DNA of 39,108 bases from Campylobacteraceae bacterium (GTDB taxonomy: Bacteria; Campylobacterota; Campylobacteria; Campylobacterales; Sulfurovaceae): the NCBI GenBank assembly GCA_027100635.1, contig JAMOOQ010000032.1:1-39108 (forward strand), read 5' to 3'. The position numbers and the translations under genes were made by a program. This document shows, in pieces, positions 7,191 through 15,307 of this stretch. Positions within the stretch are counted from its first letter, which is position 1. Each line of letters opens with the position of its first letter. The notes under the pieces were generated by a model. That model saw only the letters and a program-made list of their open reading frames with translations. It did not search any database and was not told where the DNA came from.

Positions 7191-10022
7191 ATGTTTAAAA
7201 ATATTTTTATATTAATTTTTTCAATTCTTTTTGTTGGTTGTGGAAGTACTGCTATTACTCAAGATGAAGAGATAATCCAAAGTGATAATATTATATTATC
7301 ACCTATTGGAAATAATGATACTATTGAGGTTTATCAAAATAGCTCCATTTTTATATATCCATTAACAAATGATATAAATGCACTCTCTATCAATAATCTT
7401 AGCACACCATCTTATGGAAAAATTCGATTAATTAATAATTATATAGAGTATACCCCTGATACTAATTATATTGGCAATGATATAATCACATATATTCCTA
7501 ATAATGTTGATAAAAATGGGCAAACTACTACGATTACAATTACTGTTATAAAAGAGGAAGAATCTGCTATTGATAATTCTATTCCAAAGGGTAAAATTGA
7601 TAATATAGAGGTTAATGAAAATAGCTATATTGATGTTAATCTTATAAGTAATGATGTAGACAATGATTTAGATACTCTTACTATTAGCAATCTAACCACG
7701 CCTATTCATGGAACGGCTACATTTAATGGTTTTGTTGTTAGATATAGACCAAATTTAAATTATATAGGTGAAGATAGGTTTACATATACACCAAATGATG
7801 GTAAAGATGATGGGTTTACTACAACAGTTTATGTAAATGTTAAAAATGTTAATTCAGCTCCAATAGGTATTAGTGATAATTTTACTATTGATAAGAATAG
7901 CTCTTTAATTATAGATGTTTTAAAAAATGATACTGATTTGGATAAAGATAGACTATTAATCGATTCAATTACTACTCCTCAAAATGGTGTCGCTAGAATA
8001 GAAGGCGATAGAATTCGCTATCAACCTGATATAGATTTTGTTGGAGATGATATATTTTCTTATGCTCCAGATGATGGAAAAGATATAGGGGAGTTGGTTG
8101 AGATAAAAATAACTGTGATAGATACAAATATTACTTATTATGATAGAAATTCAACTGATAATTTAATTGAAAATTTTATTGTAGATTTAAATGAAAGAGA
8201 GACTATAGAGATAGAGAGTACAAATCACGCTCCTATATCATTTCCTGATACCACAAGTACATATTTTAATCAACCAGTTACAATTTTAGTCTTAGATAAT
8301 GACATGGATGAAGATAATGATACACTTCATATATCTTATGTCTCAGATACTCAAAATGGTTCAATTATTATTAAAGATAATAGAATGATTTATACTCCTA
8401 ACGATAATTTTGTAGGGGAGGATAGTTTTGAATATTCTATAAGTGATGGTAACTCTACAAGTAATCTCACAAATGTAACTATTCAAATTAATGGGGGAGA
8501 AAAATTATTTATAAGAGGGCAGATAACATATCAAAGAGTCGATGCTACCGAAAATGGATTAAATTATCAATCAAGTTATCCACAACCTTGTAGAGCAATT
8601 AAAGTTGGGCTTATTGATAGTCTTGGAGAAACTGTGGCTACCACATATACAGATTCTGATGGACTTTATATATTTGAAGAATTAGATAGAGAACAATCTT
8701 TGAAAATAAGAGCTTATGGAGAGTTATATCATAAAAATAGATGGGATATAAAAGCTGTAGATAATACTAACAATGATGCATTATACGTTATGGAGGGTGA
8801 ATTAAGAAAGGTAGAAGAAAGCTCTACAATCCGAAATTTACATGCATCTATTGGATGGGATGAAGATAGCAAGAGATATATTAATGATAGAGTATCTGCC
8901 CCTTTTGCAATATTAGATACAGTATACAAAAGTTTAGGGGTTATCTACGATATGGATAATACAATTAATCTTCCCACTTTAAAAGTTAAATGGTCAGTTG
9001 AAAATAAAGCTGTAAATGGAGATAAAACTATCGGTGAGATTGGCTCTAGCCATTACGATTCTGATAATAGTTTTTGGATATTAGGAGATGAAAATAGTGA
9101 TACAGACGAATTTGATATATCTATAATTACTCATGAATTAGGTCACTATTTAAAATCAAAACTAAGTAGAAAAGATTCTATAGGTGGAAGACACTCCACA
9201 ACTTCAACGCTTGATACAAGGTTAGCTTATGAAGAGGGCTGGTGTAACGCTTTTGCAGGAATTATAGAAAATAGCCCTTTATTTATAGATACAGTGGGTA
9301 GAAGTCAAAATTTATCTTCTGTAATTAATCTTCAAAGTGAAGGGTATAATAAAGGATGGTTTAGCGAAGGTTCTGTTCAGAGAATTATATATAATCTATT
9401 TGATAATGAAAATAGTGGTGCAGATACTCTATCTTTAGGATTTAAACCTCTGTTTGATGTAGCAACCAAAATTGAAACTAATTATCCATCATTTCTTACT
9501 ATTTTTAGTTTTATATATGCTCTAAAGATAGAAAATCCATCTATTTTATATGATATTGATAAATTGGTATCATCAGAAGATATATCGCCAATTAGTGATT
9601 ATTTTGGAACAAATCGTACAAATGACGCAGGAGATGCTAAAACACTACCTGTATATAATAGTATTTCACTAGATGAGACAAAAACTTTTTGTACAGAAAA
9701 CAAATTTGGAAGCTATAACAGACTTTTAAATAGATTCTTAATTAAACTTCATATCCCCTCATCAGATTATTATGAGTTTACAATTGTGCAAAAAAGTGCT
9801 GGTTTTACATCAACTTTAAATGGTGACCCTGATTTTATTTTATATAAAACCTCACCTCATTTAAAAATTGGTATGTCAAATAATATAGCTCAAAATGAAG
9901 AGAGAAGTTTTGATTTGTCTTCTGGGGACTATCTGATAGATTTGTATGATTATAATAAACAGAGTAAAAGTTGTTTTGAATTGACAATTAAAGATATTAG
10001 CTGGTTTAGTTTTTATTTTTAA
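7191..10022 (+). CDS. Large lipoprotein: Ig-like repeats plus HExxH metallopeptidase-like domain
   Basis: A 943-residue surface or periplasmic lipoprotein. The lipobox FVGC puts the lipidated Cys at 17. Four Ig/cadherin-like repeats of about 85 residues follow (roughly 38-120, 130-220, 223-312 and 346-435), each with NDxDxDxDxL and Y(T/Q)PNxxFxGxDxFxY signatures of the tandem Ig-like domains common in adhesins. Residues 440-510 resemble a carboxypeptidase-regulatory-like beta domain (TDSDGLYIFEEL). HELGH at 648-652, with E681/E682 in YEEGW as a possible third ligand, suggests a zinc metallopeptidase. A beta-rich C-terminal domain ends at 943. AAGG ahead of the ATG supports the start. The gene stands alone between repeat-rich gaps. 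Peptidase activity is inferred from the motif only. Confidence 0.75.
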   Translation: MFKNIFILIFSILFVGCGSTAITQDEEIIQSDNIILSPIGNNDTIEVYQNSSIFIYPLTNDINALSINNLSTPSYGKIRLINNYIEYTPDTNYIGNDIITYIPNNVDKNGQTTTITITVIKEEESAIDNSIPKGKIDNIEVNENSYIDVNLISNDVDNDLDTLTISNLTTPIHGTATFNGFVVRYRPNLNYIGEDRFTYTPNDGKDDGFTTTVYVNVKNVNSAPIGISDNFTIDKNSSLIIDVLKNDTDLDKDRLLIDSITTPQNGVARIEGDRIRYQPDIDFVGDDIFSYAPDDGKDIGELVEIKITVIDTNITYYDRNSTDNLIENFIVDLNERETIEIESTNHAPISFPDTTSTYFNQPVTILVLDNDMDEDNDTLHISYVSDTQNGSIIIKDNRMIYTPNDNFVGEDSFEYSISDGNSTSNLTNVTIQINGGEKLFIRGQITYQRVDATENGLNYQSSYPQPCRAIKVGLIDSLGETVATTYTDSDGLYIFEELDREQSLKIRAYGELYHKNRWDIKAVDNTNNDALYVMEGELRKVEESSTIRNLHASIGWDEDSKRYINDRVSAPFAILDTVYKSLGVIYDMDNTINLPTLKVKWSVENKAVNGDKTIGEIGSSHYDSDNSFWILGDENSDTDEFDISIITHELGHYLKSKLSRKDSIGGRHSTTSTLDTRLAYEEGWCNAFAGIIENSPLFIDTVGRSQNLSSVINLQSEGYNKGWFSEGSVQRIIYNLFDNENSGADTLSLGFKPLFDVATKIETNYPSFLTIFSFIYALKIENPSILYDIDKLVSSEDISPISDYFGTNRTNDAGDAKTLPVYNSISLDETKTFCTENKFGSYNRLLNRFLIKLHIPSSDYYEFTIVQKSAGFTSTLNGDPDFILYKTSPHLKIGMSNNIAQNEERSFDLSSGDYLIDLYDYNKQSKSCFELTIKDISWFSFYF

Positions 10023-10048
10023 ATTCCAGCTTTATATGAGGCTAAAGT

Positions 10049-10086
10049 ATAATGTTAATGCATTAAGCTTTTTTTATTAGCATTAT
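10049..10086 (+). other. Hairpin after the lipoprotein gene
   Basis: A 12-bp stem (10049-10060 with 10075-10086, two G-U pairs) with a 14-base loop that contains a T run lies about 27 bases past the stop. No T run follows the stem, so it may mark the transcript end or protect the 3' end rather than act as a standard intrinsic terminator. Confidence 0.4.
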
Positions 10087-10103
10087 GGACTAAAGCATAA
10101 TAT

Positions 10104-10243
10104 ATACCACGAGATGATAGTTGTAAGTTTTATGAGTTTACTAAAGCTTATGAGATGATAGAGATTGAGGAAATGGCGACAAAAGAGAAGTTATAGAAAA
10201 AATATTTCCATTATGCCTCTTAAGTAACAGACAAACATTCTAA
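10104..10243 (+). pseudogene. Possible decayed C-terminal gene remnant
   Basis: Two overlapping frames look coding-like. One reads ...DDSCKFYEFTKAYEMIEIEE... to a stop at about 10195; the other picks up GDKREVIEKIFPLCLLSN and ends at a TAA at 10241-10243. Joined by one frameshift they resemble the last 40 or so residues of a protein. There is no start codon or ribosome binding site upstream. The parent family is not recognised, and chance AT-rich sequence is a serious alternative. The surrounding gap (10023-10305) otherwise holds only the hairpin and the upstream sequence of the next gene. Confidence 0.25.
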
Positions 10244-10305
10244 AATCTTATATACTTTGAATATTGGATATAAAAATTCAAAATAATTAAAAAAAAGGAT
10301 AGAAT

Positions 10306-11469
10306 ATGTTAGATAAAATGAAAAAAGAGATAACTGAAGATATTAAAAAAGCAAATGAGTCTGGGAAAATGACGGTAGAAGAGATTGAGACAATAGTTGA
10401 AAATGCTGTTTCAAAAGTGACACACAATACAAAAGATGCTGTTGTAGATATGAATGAACTTGCAAAAGAGGCGGTTACTATAACAATAAAAGAGTTAGAA
10501 TTAACAGGAGAGATTAGCAAAGAGTTGGCAAGAGCTGTGGTAAATGGTGTAATAAATGGTATCAATAAAAGTGCCAAAGAGAATATTAATGATATGGATA
10601 TGGAGTTACTAAAAACAAAATATAGACTCCAAGAGCAAAAAGATAGATTTTCTGTCAATTTAAAAAATGTTTTTGATGGTACAAAAGAGGGAGTGTCTAA
10701 ATTTTCAGGAGAGACAAAAAAGGAACTAGAAGAGGCGTTGCTTGATGTCAAACTAAAAAATGTTGAGAGTTTGGGATTGATGAGTGAGACTATTAAACAT
10801 AGTATTAAAGTAGTAATTGAAGAGGGTGAAGATATTCAAAATAAAGTTGCTTTTATTGCAAAAGAAGCAACTCAAAATGCACTAGATAGTGGACGATTAA
10901 CAGCAGAAAAGACTAGAGAGATTTCAGAATTGGTACTATTGGCTACTATTGAATCAGCCCAAGAACTTGAAAAAGATATTGAAGAGACTACCAAGGGTGC
11001 AGTTATTGGTGTTAAAGATGGTATTGTCCATAGTGTTAAAAAGGTACAAGCAGAGTTTGTTGAAGCCAAAGATGGTTCTACTGAGTTATTTGTAGAAGAG
11101 AATATCAAAGAGATGATAAGTGATCTTAATACTACAGAAGAAGCCTTTATTATAGCCATTGGCAATACAATAAGCAGAGTTGATAATAGTGCAAAAACAG
11201 TACTTAAATATCCTATTAAGGAAATCCAAGAGATTACCTCTGATTTAAAAGAGAGTGTTTCAGATACAACAGAAGTTGCTATTAATCATCTAAAAGAGAG
11301 TGGCTCATATATAGCTTATAATGTAAAAGAGAAAGTATTTGAGTTAGCAGATGATGCAAAAGATGAGATAGCAGATTTATCTGAAAAGATGGTTAAGGTT
11401 TCTAAAGGTGCATTTACAGGTATGATTGATGGTGCTAAAAAAGTAATAAATGATGAGAAAAAGGTATAA
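10306..11469 (+). CDS. Helical coiled-coil protein with GxxxG-type repeats (possibly DUF6781)
   Basis: A 387-residue protein without a signal peptide, almost wholly amphipathic helix and rich in Lys and Glu. It carries recurring segments: an SG(K/R)(M/L)T(V/A)E motif at 19-25 and 195-201, and an AxxxGxxxG block followed by lysines at about 77-91 (ARAVVNGVINGINKSAK), 231-246 (GAVIGVKDGIVHSVKK) and 368-380 (GAFTGMIDGAKKV). This pattern is reminiscent of amphipathic membrane-associating or apolipoprotein-like helices. I recall similar proteins in Campylobacterota under an uncharacterised family (DUF6781), but cannot confirm it. The start follows AAGGA. Only one base separates its stop from the likely start of the BON-domain gene, so the two are co-transcribed. 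Function unknown; an envelope or membrane role is inference. Confidence 0.7.
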   Translation: MLDKMKKEITEDIKKANESGKMTVEEIETIVENAVSKVTHNTKDAVVDMNELAKEAVTITIKELELTGEISKELARAVVNGVINGINKSAKENINDMDMELLKTKYRLQEQKDRFSVNLKNVFDGTKEGVSKFSGETKKELEEALLDVKLKNVESLGLMSETIKHSIKVVIEEGEDIQNKVAFIAKEATQNALDSGRLTAEKTREISELVLLATIESAQELEKDIEETTKGAVIGVKDGIVHSVKKVQAEFVEAKDGSTELFVEENIKEMISDLNTTEEAFIIAIGNTISRVDNSAKTVLKYPIKEIQEITSDLKESVSDTTEVAINHLKESGSYIAYNVKEKVFELADDAKDEIADLSEKMVKVSKGAFTGMIDGAKKVINDEKKV

Positions 11470-11470
11470 A

Positions 11471-12109
11471 ATGAAAAATATAATTATAAAAACATTGGTA
11501 GCAGGAAGCTTAATAAGTTTTGTGGCGACAACAGCACTCTATGCTGACCAAAATCAGACAGTAACTATTGAGCAAAAAGCAAAAGAGATGGTTCACAATA
11601 GTAAAGTAAAAGCTGATAAGTTGATTGAAGATGCCAAAGTAAAAGCTGCAGCGATAATAGAAAAAACCAAAACAACAGTTGAAGCTTTAAAAAATGAGTC
11701 AGAGAAAAGCATAAATGAGACAACTCAAGAGGCAAAAGATTTAGCTCATGAAGCATTAGAGAAAAGCAAAGCAACAGGTACAGAACTTATTGAGAAGAGC
11801 AAAGCATTGCCAAGTAAAATGGAAACAGATATACAAGATAAGTATGTTTATAGTAAAAAGGCAGTTAATAAATCTTATGAAAAAGGTAAAGATAAAGCTA
11901 ATGATATACTTATTCATACTGCAATAAAGTATGCTTATCTTGTGAGTTCAGATATTCACTCTATGAAAATTGATATTGATGTTAAAGATGGTGTTGTTGA
12001 ACTCTTTGGTAAAGTACAGAGTGCTGAAGAAGCAGAAAAAGCGATACAGATTGCTCTTTCTACAAAAGGAGTTTCTGTGGTAAATGCACTTTTTTCAGTA
12101 AAAGAGTAG
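11471..12109 (+). CDS. Periplasmic coiled-coil protein with C-terminal BON domain
   Basis: I place the start at the ATG at 11471 rather than 11450, because the former opens a clean signal peptide (MKNIIIKTLVAGSLISFVAT..., cleavage near LYA|DQ at residues 25/26) and follows AAGG. That gives 212 residues. A long Lys/Glu/Ala coiled coil spans about 35-125. Residues 150-212 (IKIDIDVKDGVVELFGKV...A...ALSTKGVSVVNALFSV; first residues approximate) fit a BON domain, a fold found in OsmY-like envelope stress proteins and thought to contact phospholipid. It follows the helical protein by one base and is followed by a small lipoprotein and a Crp-like regulator. Role in envelope maintenance or stress is inferred from the family. 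Confidence 0.8.
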   Translation: MKNIIIKTLVAGSLISFVATTALYADQNQTVTIEQKAKEMVHNSKVKADKLIEDAKVKAAAIIEKTKTTVEALKNESEKSINETTQEAKDLAHEALEKSKATGTELIEKSKALPSKMETDIQDKYVYSKKAVNKSYEKGKDKANDILIHTAIKYAYLVSSDIHSMKIDIDVKDGVVELFGKVQSAEEAEKAIQIALSTKGVSVVNALFSVKE

Positions 12110-12179
12110 CGTTATTTATGAGTATAAATCTTATCCTATTCTAGATATAGTGGGATAGTATAGCTAGAACGAGGAGTTA

Positions 12180-12539
12180 ATGATGAAAAAACAGATAATT
12201 TATGGTACTATTTTTGTACTATTAATGATGAGTGGTTGTACGCAAGAGCTACAAAATAAATTTGGTCGAGCCGTTCAAAACTGGACGGGAACTAATGGTG
12301 TGTTAGAGATTTATGCTGGGGATAAACTGGTGAAAAGATTTATAAATATTGATAAACTTTCAACAGCTGTAAGTACAAGTGGTAGCAAAGACAGACCTTA
12401 TCGATATGGTTATGGAATTTTGGATGAAAACTTAAATTCTAAAAAAGATGCAAATGAGTCACGGGTCTATTTTGAATTTTCAGACTATTCTACTTCATAT
12501 ATATTTTTTGAAAAGCCAAAAAGTTCAAATAAAAAATGA
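12180..12539 (+). CDS. Small lipoprotein, function unknown
   Basis: A 119-residue protein with a lipoprotein signal: MMKKQ, hydrophobic core, and lipobox MSGC with Cys20 (Cys19 if the second ATG at 12183 is used). GAGGAG at about 12171-12176 suits either ATG. The mature part (about 100 residues) contains GVLEIYAGDKLVKRF and YRYGYGILDENLN, suggesting a small beta-rich domain; I do not recognise the family. Its stop overlaps the start of the Crp/Fnr-type gene (ATGA at 12536-12539), so the two are translationally coupled. It follows the BON-domain gene by 70 bases and probably belongs to the same envelope-related unit. Confidence 0.75.
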   Translation: MMKKQIIYGTIFVLLMMSGCTQELQNKFGRAVQNWTGTNGVLEIYAGDKLVKRFINIDKLSTAVSTSGSKDRPYRYGYGILDENLNSKKDANESRVYFEFSDYSTSYIFFEKPKSSNKK

Positions 12540-13237
12540 TAAAAAATTCACCCTATTATCATCAAACTATTAAAGTTTTACAATCTACTACCTTATTTAA
12601 TGGTGTAGATAAGGAGACCATGGAAGAGATATTAAGTCATTTTGCCCCTACAACACTACCTAAGAAAACTCTTCTCTACTCCTCTCAAACCAAAAATTTG
12701 TTTTACATTATACTCAAAGGGAGAGTCAAGTTATCACAAATAAATCCTGAAACAGGGCGTGAATATATTATATTTATACTTGAATTAGGAGATGCTTTTG
12801 ATATTATTTCACTGCTTGATGGAGAGGAGCATGAGGTTATTATTGAAGCTATTGATGATGTTCAGTTGCTTAAAACTTCTATGGCTACGGCTAGAAATTG
12901 GCTTAAAAATCATCCCAACTTCAATAAAAACTTTTTACCATATTTGGGTAATAGAATGCGTATTTTGGAAAACTCGGCTACTGATTTGGCACTCTATGAC
13001 ACCATAACAAGATTGGCAAGGTTGATTTTACAGTATGTTAAGCATGATAAGAAAGATTACTCTGTAAAGCTTATTAATGACCTCTCTCATGAGGTGTTGT
13101 CGCAGATGATAGGCTCTGTACGAAAAGTGGTTAATCTAAATATTGGGGAGTTGAGAAAAGAGGGATTGATTGATTCGGTAAGAGGGAGTCTCTCAGTTAA
13201 AAATTTAGAAGCATTAATAGAGAGGGCAAAACTATGA
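12536..13237 (+). CDS. Crp/Fnr-family transcriptional regulator
   Basis: A 233-residue regulator. Residues about 15-135 form a cyclic-nucleotide-binding-type beta roll (LFYIILKGRVKLSQINPETG, YIIFILELGDAFDII). A long dimerisation helix follows, then a winged helix at about 180-225 with LSHEVLSQMIGSVRKVVNLN as recognition helix. There is no N-terminal cysteine cluster, so it is not an oxygen-sensing FNR. The ligand (nucleotide, NO via haem, or none) is not readable. The ATGA overlap with the lipoprotein gene, and a second ATGA overlap with a 30-codon frame downstream, place it in a tight operon with envelope proteins; regulation of that operon is plausible. Confidence 0.85.
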   Translation: MIKNSPYYHQTIKVLQSTTLFNGVDKETMEEILSHFAPTTLPKKTLLYSSQTKNLFYIILKGRVKLSQINPETGREYIIFILELGDAFDIISLLDGEEHEVIIEAIDDVQLLKTSMATARNWLKNHPNFNKNFLPYLGNRMRILENSATDLALYDTITRLARLILQYVKHDKKDYSVKLINDLSHEVLSQMIGSVRKVVNLNIGELRKEGLIDSVRGSLSVKNLEALIERAKL

Positions 13238-13326
13238 CCAATCATGAATCTACCAACTCACTACTAGCCTCATTAGCCTATCTCATTATTATAATCACAG
13301 GACTAAAAGAGCAGATATCAGTCTGA
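13234..13326 (+). CDS. 30-residue single-helix membrane peptide (micro-ORF)
   Basis: An ATGA overlap (13234-13237) with the Crp-like gene opens a frame of 30 codons ending at TGA 13324-13326: MTNHESTNSLLASLAYLIII..., with a hydrophobic stretch at about 10-24 and a short KEQISV tail. The ATGA coupling is the same as the one that joins the two preceding genes, and GAGAGGG upstream can act as ribosome binding site. It looks like a small single-pass membrane protein, or the start of a longer membrane protein lost downstream. Its family is unknown and its expression is unproven. Confidence 0.45.
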   Translation: MTNHESTNSLLASLAYLIIIITGLKEQISV

Positions 13327-13585
13327 TTTGGGCTTTGCAGTTTAATCTATATTTAAGTTCTATTTACTATCTAATTTTTAACGAGGCTAAAGCCGTCGTG
13401 TCCGAGATTAATCCTATATTTTGGAATAAAAACTATATTTATTTTGATAGTTTTTTAGCTTAAAATTGACTTAAATTGCAAATCCCAAGTCTGACTCTCT
13501 ACCTCTGCTTATGGTATTCTTTTGGTTTCTCTTTTTTGAACTTGATTATGCTCTAGTCTTTGAACTATTAGCTTTTATTTTATTC
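13327..13585. other. Non-coding gap between converging genes
   Basis: This 259-base stretch lies between the plus-strand regulator/micro-ORF unit and the convergent minus-strand methyltransferase gene. It holds one GGCT/AGCC hairpin (13381-13399) and TTTTT-rich sequence; a CTTGATTATG-like fragment resembling the end of the palindromic elements is near 13540. No gene was found. Confidence 0.5.
13381..13399. repeat. GGCT/AGCC hairpin, copy 3
   Basis: ACGA-GGCT-AA-AGCC-G-TCGT: 4-bp outer stem, GGCT/AGCC inner stem, AA loop and a bulged G. Outer stem bases differ from copy 2 on both arms while pairing is preserved. The following GTGTCC also matches the surroundings of the 7013-7065 pair. Confidence 0.6.
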
Positions 13586-14785
13586 TTAAACAATTTTTCT
13601 AACAAAAAGAACTTTTAAATAATTACCCTCTTTAAAATTATCATTAACTTTAAAATCTTTTGGTAAAGAGAAGTTTTCCTCTATTTTATATTTTATATTT
13701 AACTCTTTAAATGCTTTAGCAATAAAATCTTTAAAAACTTTTATATCAAAATTGGCAGAGTTTGTTGAAGCTACAATAACACCATTATTTGATGTGATAG
13801 CAATAACATCTTTTAACAATTTTACATAATCTTTAGAAGCACTAAATATATGTTTTTTACTTCTTGCAAAACTAGGGGGATCAACCACAACCAAATCAAA
13901 CTGTAATTTTTTTCTAACAGCATATTTAAAATAGTTAAAAACATCTTCAACTATGATATTTTGATTTTCTAAATCTATATTATTTACTCTAAATTGTTCT
14001 GTTGTTTTGGCTCGGCTTCTATTTGCTAAATCAACACTTGTGGTACTTTTTGCTCCACCTAAACTTGAAAAAACAGAAAATGCACCTGTATAAGAGAATG
14101 TATTTAGCATAGTTTTATTGTTTGAGTATTTATCATGAATTGTTTTTCTAACATCTCTTTGGTCTAAAAAAATTCCAACCATTGCACCATCATCAAGATA
14201 TATTGCAAAATTTACACCATTTTCTTTTACTATTATTGGGGCATCTGCCTCTTTACCACAGATAAAATCATTTTGACTTTCAAGATATTGACCTTTTGCA
14301 TCAAATCGTCTTTTCTGATAGATTCCTTTATAATCAACTATTTCTTTTAAAACCTCTATAATATTATCTCTAAATTTATATATCCCCAAACTATACCAAG
14401 TTACAAGATAAAAACCATCAAAATAATCTATAGTTAATCCACCAACTCCATCACCTTCTCCATTAAAAACTCTAAATGCAGTTGTTGTTTGTGTATCTTT
14501 ATAAAAATTCTCTCTATGTTCTATCGCTTGTTGTATTTTATTTCTAAAAAAATTCTTATTTATCTCTTCATTTTTATTATAAGAAAGCGTCCAACCACTC
14601 CCCTTATTTTGCACACCAGCATATCCTTTTGCAATAAACTTACCTCTATTATCAATAAGGTTTATAATATCACCCTGCTCTATTTTATTAAAATCTATAA
14701 TAGACTCTTTAGATATTAGTGGATATTTATCTCTATAATTTTGAATATATTTTGGCTTTACTACTAAATTTTTCTCTTTATACAT
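13586..14785 (-). CDS. RlmI-like 23S rRNA (cytosine-C5) methyltransferase
   Basis: A 399-residue protein with an N-terminal PUA-type RNA-binding domain (about 1-75, including DNRGKFIAKGYAG) and a Rossmann SAM methyltransferase domain. LNTFSYTGAFSVFSSLGGAK is motif I and the following TSVDLANRS is the acidic SAM-binding loop. FDLVVVDPPSFARSKK is motif IV with the PP signature. The length equals that of RlmI (about 396), which makes m5C1962 in 23S rRNA, though the cysteine pattern was not checked in detail. GGTGAT precedes the ATG. It is last in the minus-strand run headed by rsmH, 21 bases after a periplasmic protein gene. A different m5C target remains possible. Confidence 0.8.
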   Translation of the reverse strand: MYKEKNLVVKPKYIQNYRDKYPLISKESIIDFNKIEQGDIINLIDNRGKFIAKGYAGVQNKGSGWTLSYNKNEEINKNFFRNKIQQAIEHRENFYKDTQTTTAFRVFNGEGDGVGGLTIDYFDGFYLVTWYSLGIYKFRDNIIEVLKEIVDYKGIYQKRRFDAKGQYLESQNDFICGKEADAPIIVKENGVNFAIYLDDGAMVGIFLDQRDVRKTIHDKYSNNKTMLNTFSYTGAFSVFSSLGGAKSTTSVDLANRSRAKTTEQFRVNNIDLENQNIIVEDVFNYFKYAVRKKLQFDLVVVDPPSFARSKKHIFSASKDYVKLLKDVIAITSNNGVIVASTNSANFDIKVFKDFIAKAFKELNIKYKIEENFSLPKDFKVNDNFKEGNYLKVLFVRKIV

Positions 14786-14806
14786 ATTTATTTTATCACC
14801 TATTAT

Positions 14807-15295
14807 TTATTTAACTCTTTTAAATGACAACTTTGCATCCTCATCATAAAGTTCTTTTAAAAAATTATCAAAAAAAGTCAAATATCCACTTGAAGTTTTT
14901 AATTTATATTTATTTGTTCTTTTATAATCACATCTATTTTTTGTACAATTAATTACTAGTTTATATTTTTTGGTTTCAATAATTTGTTGTTTTGGTCTAA
15001 CTTTTGTTAGCTCTTTAATTAAACGAAGTAAAAGATGTTTATCTTTTTTATACTTATTTTTTCCCTTAACAATTGGCTTCTTATTCTCTTCATAAATTAC
15101 ATAATTCTCCCAAGGAACAAAAAAACCAAGTATTCTATTTACAGGTCTCCCAATCAAATATCCTTGATTAATTGTAGAAAAATCTTTAATCTTTCCAACA
15201 CTAATACCATTATATGATATATTATATACTCTATCTTGCTCTTGTGCAAATAGTAATATAGTTGATATTACAAATATAATTAATACTTTTTTCAT
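14807..15295 (-). CDS. Conserved periplasmic protein, unknown function
   Basis: A 162-residue protein with a clear signal peptide (MKKVLIIFVISTILLFAQEQ, cleavage near FAQ). The mature part is Lys- and Tyr-rich: VYNISYNGISVGKIKDFSTI followed by a basic stretch, two cysteines in CTKNRC that could form a disulfide, and an ending TFFDNFLKELYDEDAKLSFKR. The first segment resembles DUF3108-like beta proteins, but this is not firm. AGAGGA ahead of the ATG supports the start. It lies 12 bases downstream of rsmH and 21 bases upstream of the methyltransferase gene, so it is probably co-transcribed with them. Function unknown. Confidence 0.7.
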   Translation of the reverse strand: MKKVLIIFVISTILLFAQEQDRVYNISYNGISVGKIKDFSTINQGYLIGRPVNRILGFFVPWENYVIYEENKKPIVKGKNKYKKDKHLLLRLIKELTKVRPKQQIIETKKYKLVINCTKNRCDYKRTNKYKLKTSSGYLTFFDNFLKELYDEDAKLSFKRVK

Positions 15296-15307
15296 AATAA
15301 AATCCTC

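Noticed and set aside
10287-10751. 154-codon minus-strand frame opposite the coiled-coil gene
   Set aside because: Its Ser/Phe-rich product is the mirror of the Lys/Glu-rich plus-strand gene, which has a proper ribosome binding site and operon context.
11450-11470. Earlier ATG for the BON-domain gene
   Set aside because: It adds seven basic residues ahead of an otherwise complete signal peptide and lies within the preceding gene.
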